The notes beneath the pieces are model-generated. The model was not told where the DNA came from. It saw only the letters and a list, made by a program, of their open reading frames with translations, and searched no databases. A DNA stretch of 64,000 nucleotides from Kryptolebias marmoratus (Eukaryota > Chordata > Actinopteri > Cyprinodontiformes > Rivulidae): contig NC_051435.1 in assembly GCF_001649575.2 (NCBI RefSeq), forward strand, positions 9,316,603 to 9,380,602. The letters run 5' to 3'. The translations under genes were made by a program, and so were the position numbers. Numbering within the stretch: position 1 is the first letter of the stretch; every line of letters begins with the position of its first letter. This document shows, one piece after another, positions 24,301 to 53,116 of this stretch.

Positions 24301-27025
24301 TTTGGACACATCAGAACGGAGAAATTTACATTTCATAGCTGAAAACCTGGAGATGAGTTGAAGTTACCTTCCATCATTTGTTCCTGAGGACACACCACAC
24401 CCAGATTAAATAAACAGGCGCTGCTCATTTGAAGGCAGACTGTAACCCAAGTTGTTCTGTGTTTTTGTGAAGAAAAATCTGAAAACACTTGGCCAGAATA
24501 AAAATGCCTGCTCACCTAAGGGGGCTTAAAATAGCGGTGCTCTTAAAGAAGAAAACTGTTTTCTGCTGCTGATTGATTTGATTGTTGTTATTCCAGCGAG
24601 TAGCAGACAGACTGTATGGCGTTTACAAGGTCCATGGGAACTACGGCAGAGTGTTCAGGTAAGAAACTGTTAATTATCATGTTTCTACTTTGATATGTTA
24701 AAATAAATAAACCTGTAAAGCTATGATTGACAAGATAGCACCATAATGACTTGACTAATAAGACCCATAGAATCAGAAAAAAAACTTAAGTTGTATGAGC
24801 TGAACATGAAGGATATTTGAGTTTAAGTTCACGAAATGCCTGAATTTTGATGTCTTCAGTGAATGGAGCGCGATAGAAAAAGAAATGGGAGACGGGCTGC
24901 AGAGCGCTGGTCACCACATGGACACGTAAGTCATAAACTATAAGGATTTCCTTACTGGTGCACCATCTCTTATGCTTCAGCTTTAGCTTATGTTTGGTTG
25001 TGCAGTTTGATTTGGCATCAGCTCACCCTGAAATGTGACTTTGATTTTCTGTCCAGGTATGCTGCATCAATAGACGACATTCTTGAAGAAGAGGAGCACT
25101 ATGCAGACCAGCTGAAAGAATACCTCTTCTACACCGATTCTGTCAGGTAAATCAGAGGAAAGGAAAGAAACAAACATCTATAGGCAACTGTGAAAATACT
25201 GGTTGCACGTGTCATGTTCCATCACTAAAGGTGTTACTACCTGAAAACTTTGTTGTTTGAATGTGCGTGGGAGAAGTTTTTAGGAACTAATTATAATCGT
25301 TGCTCACCTAAAATTACATGTGACCTCAAATTTTACCTGCTTTTTTGTTTTTATGTTTTGAGTTGTGGATGTTTAGGATTTATCAAAAGAATCTGCAACC
25401 TGCAACGTTTTGTTATAGAGTTATAGAGGACATATGTCCTTGTCAGATGCTTGTGATTTTGCTGATTTGGGACCATAAGTAAAATGACATGTAAACAGAT
25501 TTTTTTAAGATGGCCTTTTTCTCAATAACCTAAGAGAATATCAATCTGACCTCATCTTTATAGTAGCTGTAACCCATATAAATTACCTATCCTCCTCCCT
25601 GCAAATGATTTCATTATTTAGGATATCATCATAACTTACAAGTCATTTTGTACCTATAAAGGGATGAATTGACATTGTTCAACATAAAAATATTCTCTGA
25701 CATTCATTGATTTCTGTTCGTGTTAAGGTCTGTGTGTAGGAAACATGAGTTGATCCAGTATGAGCTGGAGATGGCAGCGCAGGACCTTGTCTACAAGAAA
25801 CAACAGAAAGAAGAGCTAGCAACTGGGGTAACACACACAACAACTTTCTAATGTTCTGTTTTTTGTTTTGTTTTTCTGCACCCTTTAACCAAATATACAG
25901 AAACCAGAATTTTAGAAGTCAGGACTGAATTGGTTGATTTGTGTTTGCGTGTGTGAGCGCAGGCGGTGCGGATCTTTTCTCTGAAGGGAATGACCAGTAA
26001 GCTGTTTGGTCAAGAGAGCCAGGAGCAGAGGGAGAGCAAGGTAGCAGCGCTGGAGCAGAGCATCCAAGAAGGAGAGGAAGCCATCAAGGAGAAGAACACC
26101 GAGTCCCAGTAAGACCAAAACACCAGTTATAAACCATCTGCCTTTTAAGTTCCTGTTCGTTCAGTTTCTTCCTGTTTTACTTCTGCCTGAAAATGCAAAG
26201 GATAATTGTGCAGAATTTAATTTTAATGGCATAATATTAATTTGAAATGACCACTTTAAAGTAAAATATATTAGAACTCAGATGAACTTGCGTCTTTATT
26301 ATTGTAAGTTGTTGTTTAACTGGCCTGAATCCACAGTTGTCTCCTTGCTCTGAGTAAAGGGTCGTGATCCCACTGGCCTATTGAAAAATGTTTATCCTTT
26401 AGGATTGTTGATTCAGCTAACTGTCTTGTCATCGCACCTCAGGAGTTTGTTTCTGCCAAGCCAACCAGGATGGCAGCTGCTCCTGTTGTGTGCACACCTC
26501 TGTGATGTTGCACAGCAACCCGTCTGTTCAGTTGTTTTATCAACAAAAGCCGCCTGAGTCAATAAAAGAACTAGGAACTAGCCAGATAGAAGCATACAGG
26601 GTTTCATTGTTCTAGTTTCCCCTTCCTAATTTCTTGTTCTTTGTTTTTTATGTGCAATAAAACTGATAATTTGTTGTCTTTTGTTTGTGTCATTAGAGAG
26701 TTTGTGCAAAAAGCGTGGAACGACATTGAACGTTTTACGGCGCAGAAGGACAAAGATTTACGGGAAGCACTAATCAGCTATGCTATTATGCAGATCAGCA
26801 TGTGCAAAAAGGTATGGCGTACTTTTTGTGTTCTTCAGCTTGTGTATGTTATGTTTGCATACCTAAAAATGCCAGTCATTTGACATTTAGTCATTTGGAT
26901 TCTTCAGCTGTTCCACTCTTAAGTCTGTCACATGTACAGTGCTTCTCACATGTTCTGCCACTTGTTTGTCTTTTCAGGGAATCCAGGTGTGGTCCAATGC
27001 CAAAGAGTGCTTCAACAAAATGTGA
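21324..27025 (+). CDS. snx4: Sorting nexin 4 (SNX4), spliced, 14 coding exons
   Basis: Coding exons: 21324-21419, 22000-22124, 22609-22750, 22834-22983, 23650-23697, 23871-23926, 24223-24295, 24597-24658, 24860-24925, 25057-25146, 25728-25827, 25963-26108, 26697-26811, 26978-27025. They join in frame to 438 codons plus stop; human SNX4 is 450 aa. SNX4 is a PX-BAR sorting nexin on early and recycling endosomes. It binds PI3P, dimerises with partners such as SNX7 or SNX30, and acts in transferrin-receptor recycling and autophagy. The PX domain spans about residues 44-171, with RRYSEF at 93-98, PPLPEKR at 115-121 and ERRRVGLENFL at 140-150. The BAR domain runs from about 200 to 438 and ends WSNAKECFNKM. 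The N-terminus is poorly conserved. Three ATGs in a row (21324, 21327, 21330) leave the exact start open. The exon 1 donor (ACG|GTCGTG) is weak but keeps phase 0 and places a Thr-Met junction where human SNX4 has one. Confidence 0.95.
21796..21805. promoter_or_regulatory. CLEAR / E-box palindrome in snx4 intron 1
   Basis: GTCACGTGAC is an exact 10-base match to the CLEAR consensus recognised by TFEB/TFE3/MITF. It sits about 470 bases downstream of the snx4 start codon, within intron 1. TFEB drives lysosome and autophagy genes and SNX4 works in endosome recycling and autophagy, so the site fits. USF or MYC/MAX could also bind it. Confidence 0.5.
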
Positions 27026-28510
27026 GCCACTTTAGGTACCAGTCACACTCTTCACCAAAAGCAGCAGTCCTTCAGATCGTCGTTCAGACTGGGACCATCT
27101 GCTGTTTGTTGTACTGCAGTCATGTGGAGGAAGGCTAGGAGCCCAAACGCTGCCTCCAGTTTGCTTACAATGAAAATAATCCTGCCGACTTTTCTCTGTC
27201 TTCCTTTATCTCGCCTACTTGTTTATTTGGAAACGGCTAAAGGGAATCATTTCATACTTTATTGATTTTTTTTTTCATTTAATTGACCTAACTGTGCATG
27301 TTTTTGAAGTTCTGCTGATTTACCATCAAGACTGACAAGAATCCAAACTTTAAGTTCTGGTCTTTAGCAGCACAGTTGGCGAATATAAAGTTCAGTGCTA
27401 TTAATGCATCATGAAGTCCCTATATTTCAGTGATCACTTCTGTAATCCTAAGTAAAAGAATCAGACACCAAAATAAAATCTAACCATAAAAGCTGCATGT
27501 TGATGTAATTAATCTTCTGAGACAAACTATCAAATCTACTTGCACTTATTTACTGATTAGTAAAACCAAGAATATATTCAAGAACTGCGAAGTAGACACG
27601 TGCGCTCTCAGCACTACTGAGCAGCTTTAAGTTTATGTTTGGGATAGCTGAGTTTTGTTCTAAAACTGAAGCAAAAAAAATTTTCTAGTGGATTTACTTC
27701 AAAATCTTTCTAAAACATCTGAACAGTGCATTAAATGGAGAATGCAGTAATAAAGGATAAATAGGCATATGCTTTCAACTTCACATAATAGACTTGGAAA
27801 ACCACTACACTTTTTTTTTTTCTAATACATCATATTTAGATCACTCTTTGGAGAGCTGACCCAAGTGCTTTAAGGTACAGATCACAAGTGGAGAATCCAG
27901 GACGGACAAACGTTGGATGTTCAGCTAACTGATATTCACTTAACTTGTGGTTCTGGTTTTGTACTAAAACGAAGGAGAACGGAGTAACTGTAGCCAAGTA
28001 AAAAGTTTGCATCATTCTGGTACCAGTGTCTACTTCCATGTATACCTACTGGGAGTACAAAGTGCAGCTTTTGTTAAAAAACATCCTTAACTTTGTCTAT
28101 TTTTCTCTGTTGTAACGGTTTATAGCCTTAAAAATCAGTGATGGGGTTGAAGAATGAGCAAATTGAACTTATCAAACTTCTCTGCTCACTGTCAGTTTGC
28201 CTCACTTGTTTTGTGCCTGAAATGGAAAAACTCCTAGTTTGAATTTTCTCTATTAGTTTATGAGAGAAATAAACAGTACATGAGCACTTGTTACTACTTT
28301 CAGGAGCATCAGAGGAGAGTAATGTTGGTGCCAAATGGATCTGACATTTGAATGTGCCGAGACCAATGTCTTGTTTTTTTGTTTTTTCCAGAATTAACTG
28401 TTTACTGAAATGATCTGAAGTAAAGGCATTGTAATTGTTTTTTACAGTAAATGAGTCCAATGTTATAATTCTGCTAAAACTCTAATAAATTTGTTTGAAT
28501 GACTTTGTTA
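27026..28510 (+). other. Probable snx4 3' untranslated region
   Basis: Non-coding sequence follows the snx4 stop. Canonical AATAAA signals are at 27,472-27,477 and 28,484-28,489, giving a short and a long 3'UTR option (about 0.45 and 1.5 kb). Which is used cannot be told from sequence. Confidence 0.5.
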
Positions 28511-29600
28511 CATTTTTCTATCAAATAATTTCAATGTGCAAGTGATTAAAAGAAAAAAAAAGGAACTTAAGCTCAGGCTGGAGTTTATTGGCGTTACCTC
28601 ACATTCAGATATGACTTACAAGAATGTTTGCTTTCGGTCAATTTACATTTTTGACTAAATGTTTTTTTATTTTTTATATATACTGAGAAAAATGCAAAGG
28701 TCAGACCTTTGTATTTCATTTGTATCAAAACAGACATACCCTGGTGTCAGGATCAGATTTCACATTGACGCCCATGGAAAGAAGAAAGTCAAATGTGTGT
28801 GTGTGTGTGTGTGTTCACACCCTTGTTCTTACTTCTGTATAACTTTCTTTCCCTGTGGTGTCCGAATCCAGCAGTTTCCTATGATTTTTCTTAATGCATT
28901 GGTTAAAACATTTCTTTTTTAATCTAAGCTGTGGCAAAATGTATTCATTTAACAACACGTTTTTGCAAAAACACTTTACTCTAAAAAAAAGTGAAGGTGA
29001 AATGTATGATCTAGGTATGAAAATGTAGTTTAGTGTGAATTTTGTTTGTTGGGTAAACTGTTTAACACAAGCTGTATGTTTGATCACAAACATGTTATGA
29101 TCTGATGTACATCGTTGATGTTCCAAAGGGAGCCATGTGCAATTAAAGACATTTTCAAACCACCTTTGTTTGGATTAAACACCATGGGAACATGTAAAAT
29201 AAATATGTCTGGCACTAGAAAAGTGTTGAGCTGTTTTTATTTTAACAGTGAAAATGAGTTAAAGGTTCTACCTGTAAAAACTGACTGAATGGCTCCCCCT
29301 GCTGGCTGAAAAGCTAAAAGCAGTCCAATTATACAAAGCAGGAAAGGACCCAAAAAACTGCCAGGGAAATAAAAATGATCCATTCTTGACCCTGTACTAT
29401 ATGAAGGGGATGATTTTAAAATTTAAAAAGTATAAATAAGATATATGTGCAGTTAATAATGTACCTCTTTAATTATTAAAGAACTAAAGCACTTCTTAAT
29501 TGTTCAGAATGAATCTCGATATAATTCGGTTCTATGCCAAAACATAACAGTCACTCTTGAACGTAAATCTAAATTAAAAGTCATGCCTTGGGAATGTTTG
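28511..29600. other. Spacer between snx4 and cd99
   Basis: About 1.1 kb with no gene. A short (GT)n tract lies near 28,795-28,815. Further AATAAA/ATTAAA-like sites near 29,140-29,200 could serve a still longer snx4 transcript. Confidence 0.45.
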
Positions 29601-29679
29601 TGACAATTTGTGGATCAATTCATGTTACCACAGCAACAGCAACGTAGGTACATCTCCGGCCCTGCCCGTCAGTTAGGAG

Positions 29680-29972
29680 GAGACCCGCCCACTTTAATAA
29701 AAACCGAACCCTCTCTCCCCCAATCCAATCCAGACAAAAGGACGACAGGTCTGCGGCGGCGCGCGCTCAGCCTGACAGCATCTGGGCACCTTTGGAGACT
29801 GAAGAACGCACCGGCGCGCAGACACGCACGCATCCTCCTCTGGATCCACCTGAAACCTCCTGAAACCTCCACACCGGCAAATTGTCCTTGGAGAAGGGCG
29901 AAGAAAAAAAAAAAAGAGAAAGAGAAAGGGAGCGTGAGCCCTGGTTTTCTTCACAACCACAACGCGTTTTAC
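29680..29972 (+). promoter_or_regulatory. Putative cd99 core promoter and 5'UTR
   Basis: A GC-rich patch (around 29,740-29,830, several CGCGC) follows a CCGCCC box and a weak TATA-like TTTAATAAAA at 29,693-29,702. If transcription starts 25-30 bases after that box, no ATG precedes 29,973, which supports 29,973 as the start. The frame stays open upstream to 29,610, but that upstream part has the composition of untranslated sequence, with long poly(A)/purine runs. Confidence 0.4.
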
Positions 29973-46693
<16,721 letters not shown>

Positions 46694-49320
46694 TCATCTG
46701 ACTGAACCAGCTTCAGTCCATCAAAGTGGCAATCTCACTGTTAGACTCCCGAAGAGCTAAATTACTGTGAGGCCCAAGAGTACAGCTGTGTGTTTCTGTC
46801 TGTGTGTTGGTCCACTGTGTGTGTGTGTGTGGGTCTTTGTGTGGATGAATGTTCGTAAGTGTGTTCAATCCTAAACGTTCACACATATGGGGGAAAAAAG
46901 AAGCAGTTAGATAAAGATCAAGCAGATATATTTGAACACAAGAGGTTTCTAATTGTTCCAACGTAAAAAATCTATTAAAATGATCAATCAGTGTCCAACT
47001 TTTTGTTTTCAAAGTTACAATCAAAGCGATTAAATCTCATGATAAGTGTAACCATAAAATGGCTTAAATATTAATCGACTATTTTTAAACATTTTATTTG
47101 TACAACTAAAATTCTGTTTTAGTAATTTACCAGTAATAGTGATAAGTGTTCAACTTGTACCGAATTATCACAAGTGGATTATTTTATTATTATTGTTATT
47201 TTAGTCAATCCTAACATTTATCAAGACAAAGAGTTTGAAAATCCACTGTATAAAGTAGACTTTCAAGCAAAAAAGAAGAAAAAATAGCCTTTTTCTAATA
47301 AGTTATCTCTTGTAAAAGTGTAGAATAAAAGGATAAGTGGCATGAATTGTTACCACTGTAGTTTGTGGATTCTGACTGGGAGCAGTAGAGGATGATATTA
47401 ATCCTAATTTTCTGTTGATGCTCTGAAATGGCACTGTGTCTGTCTGGAGGATGACAACACGTTCTTTTGTCTGTGTTTTTCTTAGTTTTTTTTGTTACAG
47501 TATAGGGGCTTTGAAATCCTGTTAAGTGACCACCGCTACTTCTTAGCCAAATAAACAAAATACCTGTTGATAAAATGTCATTTTGACCTTTTAAATTGTG
47601 TCTCAGACCAACTTTATTTCACTCTGAGGACACGCAAATTCAATAACCAACTTTTTCCTTTTCTAAATTGCTGTTTTCAATTTATTGTACCAGATTATGT
47701 CGCCGTGAATGAGCGGATGGTCACCTAACATGGACAAATTCACTAGAAGTCTTGTAGAAATGTATTATGCATTGTTTCGATGTGATATGTGTCTAGCTGT
47801 GATGCAGTAATTTCTTTGCTATAGTGCCTTTCACTGTCACAGCCTGGCTTGGTCAATGTAAAGACACACAGGGAGCGTATCCGGGACCTTAATGTGAAAA
47901 CAAGCAAACCACTTAACCAATGTAAACATACTGATTGGGAAACAGGCAATGAATGTTGTTTAAAATTGCGAAAGACTCGTACTTATTCTGTCATTAGACC
48001 TGCTCTTTATTATCTTTATGGCAGGCCAAGTTTAGTTTGTCTTACTCCAAACCGATTTCAGCTGTAAAAACTCCCTTTAAGGTGCGTTTTTTTCATATGA
48101 GCAAGCCAGTAGCTGTCAGTATTTTTGTATCATTCATATACAAACACCACTCACTTGTGATTTTTATATAGAAATTCTTACCATTTTAGCAGTGGTGCCT
48201 ATTAGCCGACACTGATGGTCTCGAGTCACCTCGTTTTGCTGTGTTATTTCTGTGAATGTTGTTGTGAAATTTCTCAGAAGAGGCTACGTTACTGCCTTTT
48301 TTGGTCGTTGTTGTTTGTTTTTCTACCACTGTAGCACAAACTAACTTCTGAATGTCTTTCTGTTGCCTTGAAGTTTTGTACCTTCCCTAATCTTTTTGAA
48401 CTTTAAAATGTGGTAGGGCAAGTTGCGCCGCAGTTCATGAGGTACGTTAGCTGTAAAACACTTTATTAGCTGCAATACAGGACAGAGACTGTTGCTTACA
48501 GCCTAGCCTCAAGCTGACAATAGTCTGTGATGTCACATTGATTCTCGATAGAAACTGTGAGCTTCTCTGCCAGCTGCCATCTTTTCTTGTAGCCTGTGAT
48601 AGATAACAGACAAATTTCTTTTGAAATGCTGAAACAAGTTGGATAATATGTGTGCCATAAAGCACAAATACACAAATTACCCATTAAATATGCCTTCAAA
48701 TTATAATTTTTTTTGTCAAGATGCAGCACACTCCACTGAGTTCTAAAAGATTCAATCAAAAACAGCGACGTCCTGCAGTGCACATTCAGATAAATTGTTA
48801 GGACTCAATAAGCGTAAGGGAGAGAGCAACAATTCTGCCACCTTGAAAAAAGGAACAAGCACTGTTTTTCTCATAAACCTAAACCACTCTACACTTCTTC
48901 CCAAGCCGTCCCCGTAAAATACAGACTATTGGAGTACAGCAAGCTAAACCAGAATGTAAACCTGGTCCTGAAGTGCACTTCCCAAATCCTGCTAAGAGGG
49001 CATCAAACATGACCAGTGCTGCCTTATTATTTATAATCTCTTGAAAATCCCTGGGAGGTAAACTAAGGACAGTGTCATAATCGAAAATAAACCAAAAGGC
49101 GAACAGAGATGTTTTGTAAGAACATTTTCAATTGGAGAAGCACTTTCCTATCCTGTATACATGTTGATTTATTAAACACATTTGAATGAGTGTATGACTA
49201 ATTTAATATACCATGTTTATATGATGTGTAGGAATTGTCTTCTTCATTATTGTCATCTGGCAATTGTGCTTTTCTGCAGTTGTGTAAATAATGTTTGACA
49301 AGTCAATTAAACTGTTTTTG
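46694..49320 (+). other. Probable cd99 3' untranslated region
   Basis: The region runs about 2.6 kb from the stop to an ATTAAA signal at 49,306-49,311. A GT-rich downstream element (tttttgtgggaactgttggt and following) fits a cleavage site. Earlier signals (for example AATAAA near 47,549) could give shorter forms. No competing coding frame is seen. Confidence 0.5.
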
Positions 49321-49789
49321 TGGGAACTGTTGGTTTTGTGTGGTTGGTATTTGGATATTTTTTGCTTTCATTTTCCATTTGTTTTCTCATTTTCTCTTAT
49401 TGGTCTTTTTTTTAAATCAAAAAAGAATTAACAACAGATTTGACAGATTTCCAAAAAATATAAATGTTATATATACAAGTAAGTATAAGGTATAAGTTTG
49501 AATACTAATATATAAAACATTGAAAATGGAATAAATCTGATATAACATCCTCTACTTTCAGAGGCTCATAAATGTTTATAAAAGCTTTTTTTGGGAATCC
49601 TCTGATGGCGATGACGGCCTGTAGTCTGGAACTTGTAAACTTCATCAAAGAATGAGCTGCTGGGCCTGTAAGCTTCAGTTGTTTGTGGATCTTTGCTTTT
49701 GTTGACAACAAACTTCCTCCCTACTCTCAATTTTCTGGTACACTAGAACATGTTTTATTTTTATGTTTATAGAAACCGGTCTTGAACAA

Positions 49790-50150
49790 TTTTCCACTCC
49801 CTAGGAAGCATCCTCACAGCATTTCATTGCCATCAACTTGGAGTATGGAATTCATGAGAGATCAGATATACTGAGGTTTGCATCAAACTAAATGTGTTTA
49901 TGCCTCCTGTGACCAGGGCACATTCTTGCACATCTTAAAGGTCTTTTCGGTGGTTTTTGACAGACTCCAATAGTGTTTTCTTATCCCTTTCTTTAAAACT
50001 GGTCTGTTTTCTGGTTACTCTTCCATAAAGCCCTGCAGTCTACAGCTCTGTCTGGTTGTAAATTCAGACTATCTCTGATATGGATCTTTGCAAGTCATTA
50101 AGGGTTATCGCTTTCATTATTGTCCTTGATGAGTTGGTTTGTTTAAGGGT
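49790..50150 (-). mobile_element. Decayed Tc1/mariner-type transposase remnant
   Basis: Read on the minus strand, this stretch shows ordered, diverged matches to fish Tc1-like transposase DNA. They are a 'gcagggctttatggaagagt' block (about 50,037 to 50,012), a 'gtctgtcaaaaaccac' block, a 'gtgcaagaatgtgccctggt' block near the position of the first catalytic Asp, and a 'atggcaatgaaatgctgtga' with 'ggatgctt' block (about 49,834 to 49,807). The spacing between the last two is shorter than in intact copies, so there is an internal deletion. No long frame survives, so the copy is dead. Flanks from about 49,500 to 50,480 may belong to it. Identification is from recall of the family. Confidence 0.5.
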
Positions 50151-50479
50151 CTGCTTTTACACAACAGCTTCACTTTGTCCTTGACATATTTACATATTTT
50201 GAAGAGTTTCTTGCATCAGTTGATTGGTGTAGCCTCTTTTAGTATTGGTCTTTCATATTACAAAATAGGTGGAAATACACTAAACTCATGTCACAAATAA
50301 ACTGATCAAAGGTAAACTTCAGAAACATCCATTTTAGTCAAGATAATTGTTGCTATGCAAGAAACAAAACAAACAGAAAAAAAGTGAGGTGGTGTGAATC
50401 TTTTGCATTGCATTCATCGTGTTAAACTCATTGATAATCTGTTTCTTTTGAACAGTGATCTCATTTGACTGCTTGTTGT

Positions 50480-51640
50480 GGGGTAAGATCAACAGCTTTT
50501 TAAATGGAAATCCCAATTAAAGGTACACCTTAGACCAGCTAAGCTGATAAAAAGAACCCAACAACCATACATGTCCATGAAACTATTTTGAATCCATTTG
50601 TTCAGTTTGACTCATTGAAAAGAAGACTTTACATAAAAAATGGAAAAGGTGTGAGTTCTTCTACCAGAAGGTATGCCTTTGGAAGTCTAATTTGGAATAA
50701 AAGTAATTTCAATGATATTAACGAAGGAGTTTAAAAGGTTTATGACAGAACAAAGGACATAAACATAGTTAACATTTTTTCTGTTAAACATTACAGAGTT
50801 CCTGTGAATCTATCATTACAGTCATTCTGCCAAGTGCAATTTAGGCACAATGACCCTAAAATAACTATCTTCAAACACAGACAAATTATGGCTTAGGCTA
50901 TACAATGCAATTATGACACAAACACACTAATAGCGTTCACTACTGATAATAAAAAAAACATGATGTAAAATTTGGACTTGTCCTATGTTTATTTTTTTTC
51001 TCTTTTTGTTGATTTTAAAGTGCCTGTTTTCTGATAAACTTTAATTAATATCAGGTGGGAGAAAGAGAACAAAAAGAGACAGGAAAAAACAGGATTTACA
51101 ATTTGGTATGTTAGGCATTTCTAGGTAGAAACTGGCAGACGTAACATGTTCAAGCTTTGTAAATGATTTATGATGACAGGCCAATAAAGATATGCCTGAT
51201 TAGAGCCTTAGAAACAAAGTGTGGGAACCTGCATGAAGTTTTGTGCACCTATTCATTTTGTACCCACAGACAATCACACCCACTGAAACCTTCCATTTCA
51301 TACCAGGCTGAGAGTACTCCAGTAGAGACCTGGCGATGACTAATGGATTTTTTTTTATTTGAATCAAATGAGACAATTATTTTTCAGTGCTGATGCATAG
51401 AAAAAGAAAAAAATAAAGAAATTTTCCGCTATGTTGGGATCTGTTGAGCAACATGACTCATAAAAACTATGAGTCATTTTATTCAACAGATATTCCCTTC
51501 TAGGTTAAAATACTTCCTGGCACAATTACAATAAAAAAAATTAAGAGTGTATAGGAGAGTGTGAATAAATAGTAGTGTGACAGTCACAGTGACAGTGAAG
51601 CGGTCAGTTTAACACAAAGCATAATTATTTCTTTTAACAT
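50480..51640. other. Gene-free spacer
   Basis: AT-rich non-coding sequence with no recognised feature. Confidence 0.5.
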
Positions 51641-51666
51641 GTTCCATCTGGATTAGGAATGAGTAT

Positions 51667-51730
51667 TTGCCTCAAGCGGAGGAGTGCAAGTATCTTGGCG
51701 TCATGGGTGATGACATGATGGGCCTCGGTA
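51667..51730 (+). mobile_element. Remnant of a LINE reverse-transcriptase open frame
   Basis: Translated from 51,667, the sequence reads LPQAEECKYLGVM. This closely resembles the 'VEEFKYLGV' stretch that follows the catalytic region in non-LTR reverse transcriptases of fish. Similarity fades after about 15 codons. It may be the same kind of element as at 63,851-64,000. Confidence 0.5.
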
Positions 51731-51970
51731 ACAGGGATTTACTCTGGTCACACAATCAAAGGAGTGGTGCAACTGCTGACAAGAAATTCAAGAGAAAAAA
51801 ATACTGGAGTGGCAGCAATCTTTGAAGAACAGTTCAGCTGCTCACCACTCATGGACTCCAAAGTAGAGACATTATCTGGGAAAAGAAAGGGTTCTTCATG
51901 CAGCGAAAAGTGTTTGTCCACATCGTAGTTAAAATTTCACAGGCCAGGAGTCCCCTGTCTCAAACTGAAA

Positions 51971-51995
51971 GGGGGGGAGGGTTGGGGGGTGGGGG
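51971..51995 (+). other. G-run with four G-tracts, beside the assembly gap
   Basis: Four runs of 3-7 G separated by 1-2 bases form a textbook intramolecular G-quadruplex pattern. The sequence stops at an N block immediately after. Confidence 0.6.
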
Positions 51996-52052
51996 NNNNN
52001 NNNNNNNNNNNNNNNNNNNNNNNNNNNNNNNNNNNNNNNNNNNNNNNNNNNN
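51996..52052. other. Assembly gap (57 N)
   Basis: A run of N. The true length is unknown. Any open frame spanning it is meaningless. Confidence 0.99.
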
Positions 52053-52427
52053 AACCAGGTTTTACCTCAAACTGATGTCAGATCTGCTGAGCTCATTTTA
52101 ATTTAAACATATTTAAACACAACTCATTTATAGCTAACTTAAAGAACTTTATTTAATATATTTAGTTTATGGGAATGGATCACATACCATAAGCAAGACA
52201 TCTTAAAAGAGCACATTAAATATTTACATCAGAAAGTCATACTGTTTAAATACATAAAATGTTAAAAACCTAGTATAACTTGAAGAAATGCATATCACCT
52301 GCCACCTTTCATGCCAGAGTTTTAAACTAAGATCATCATATGTTGAGGAATCACTAAGTTTTATCAGTTGTAGCTATTTTGCTCAAACCTTGAAAATGAC
52401 TTTAACTGTAATCCCATGCAATATTTC

Positions 52428-52920
52428 AAGATGTCCTCAGAGTATGTGATGTGAATGACTCTCAGCTACTACCGCCTCAAAGTTTAACTCAATAACTGTA
52501 AAATGAACTGAGTTACAGTCATTTCTGTGTTGGATAATGTCAATCAGCTGTAGAAGTCCAAAGGTTAATTTGTTGTATATGTGCATCCATTGATTACTTT
52601 CTGAAAGCTTAATTAGAATCCATCCAGATTTTTTGCTAACAAACAGGCAGAAGTGACTTCACTGTTTAAACAGAGATCCTTCACAATGAGAAACACTTGG
52701 AGTATGTGTTATGAGAAACTCTCAACTACAGCCAACATCTGCAAAACTGACTGAATTGTAGCAGTTTATGTGGTTTCTCATCTCAGTTGGTCGTGGCAAC
52801 CATTTTGCATGAGGTTGGCTCCAAAGGTTAATCTGTTGTAGAGGTGCATTTAATGATTATTTCCTGAAAGTTTCATCAAAGTTTGTCCAGTGGTTAATGA
52901 GCGCTTTCCTGCTAACAGAC
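52428..52920 (-). repeat. Two tandem inverted copies of the unclassified dispersed repeat
   Basis: Two diverged copies (about 52,428-52,650 and 52,692-52,920) each read, on the minus strand, through the same blocks as the repeat at 615-1,115 and 54,625-55,250. Shared text on the + strand includes 'tccaaaggttaatYtgttgt', 'gattaYttYctgaaagctt'-like blocks and 'tgctaacaRacag' at the end. The right end touches the GC-rich start of the arsh promoter region. Confidence 0.7.
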
Positions 52921-53116
52921 AAAGACGGCGGCGGGCGACAACCATCCATCCCGAAGCTCCAGAGCGCGGCCGCAGAGGTGCGACATTTTGCGGCGGCTTT
53001 TCTGTTTCAAGGTGAATTTTATAGTTTGTTTATAATCCATGTATTACTCAAGAGCCAGGGCGGGCGGAGCTCCAGAGAAGCAGGAACTCCGCTGCAGAAA
53101 GTAGACGCATAAAGAG
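52921..53116 (+). promoter_or_regulatory. Putative arsh promoter and 5' untranslated exon
   Basis: A GC-rich patch (aaagacggcggcgggcgaca, then gcgcggccgc) is followed by a strong donor (AAAGAG|GTGAGT) at 53,116/53,117. An acceptor (TTCTGTTCAG) at 53,685/53,686 lies 7 bases before the arsh start codon. This suggests a non-coding first exon ending at 53,116 spliced to 53,686. The transcription start is not located, and an alternative donor exists near 53,011. Confidence 0.45.

Noticed and set aside
51898..52101. Open frame spanning the N block
   Set aside because: It depends on unknown bases and an estimated gap length, so it cannot be a supported gene.
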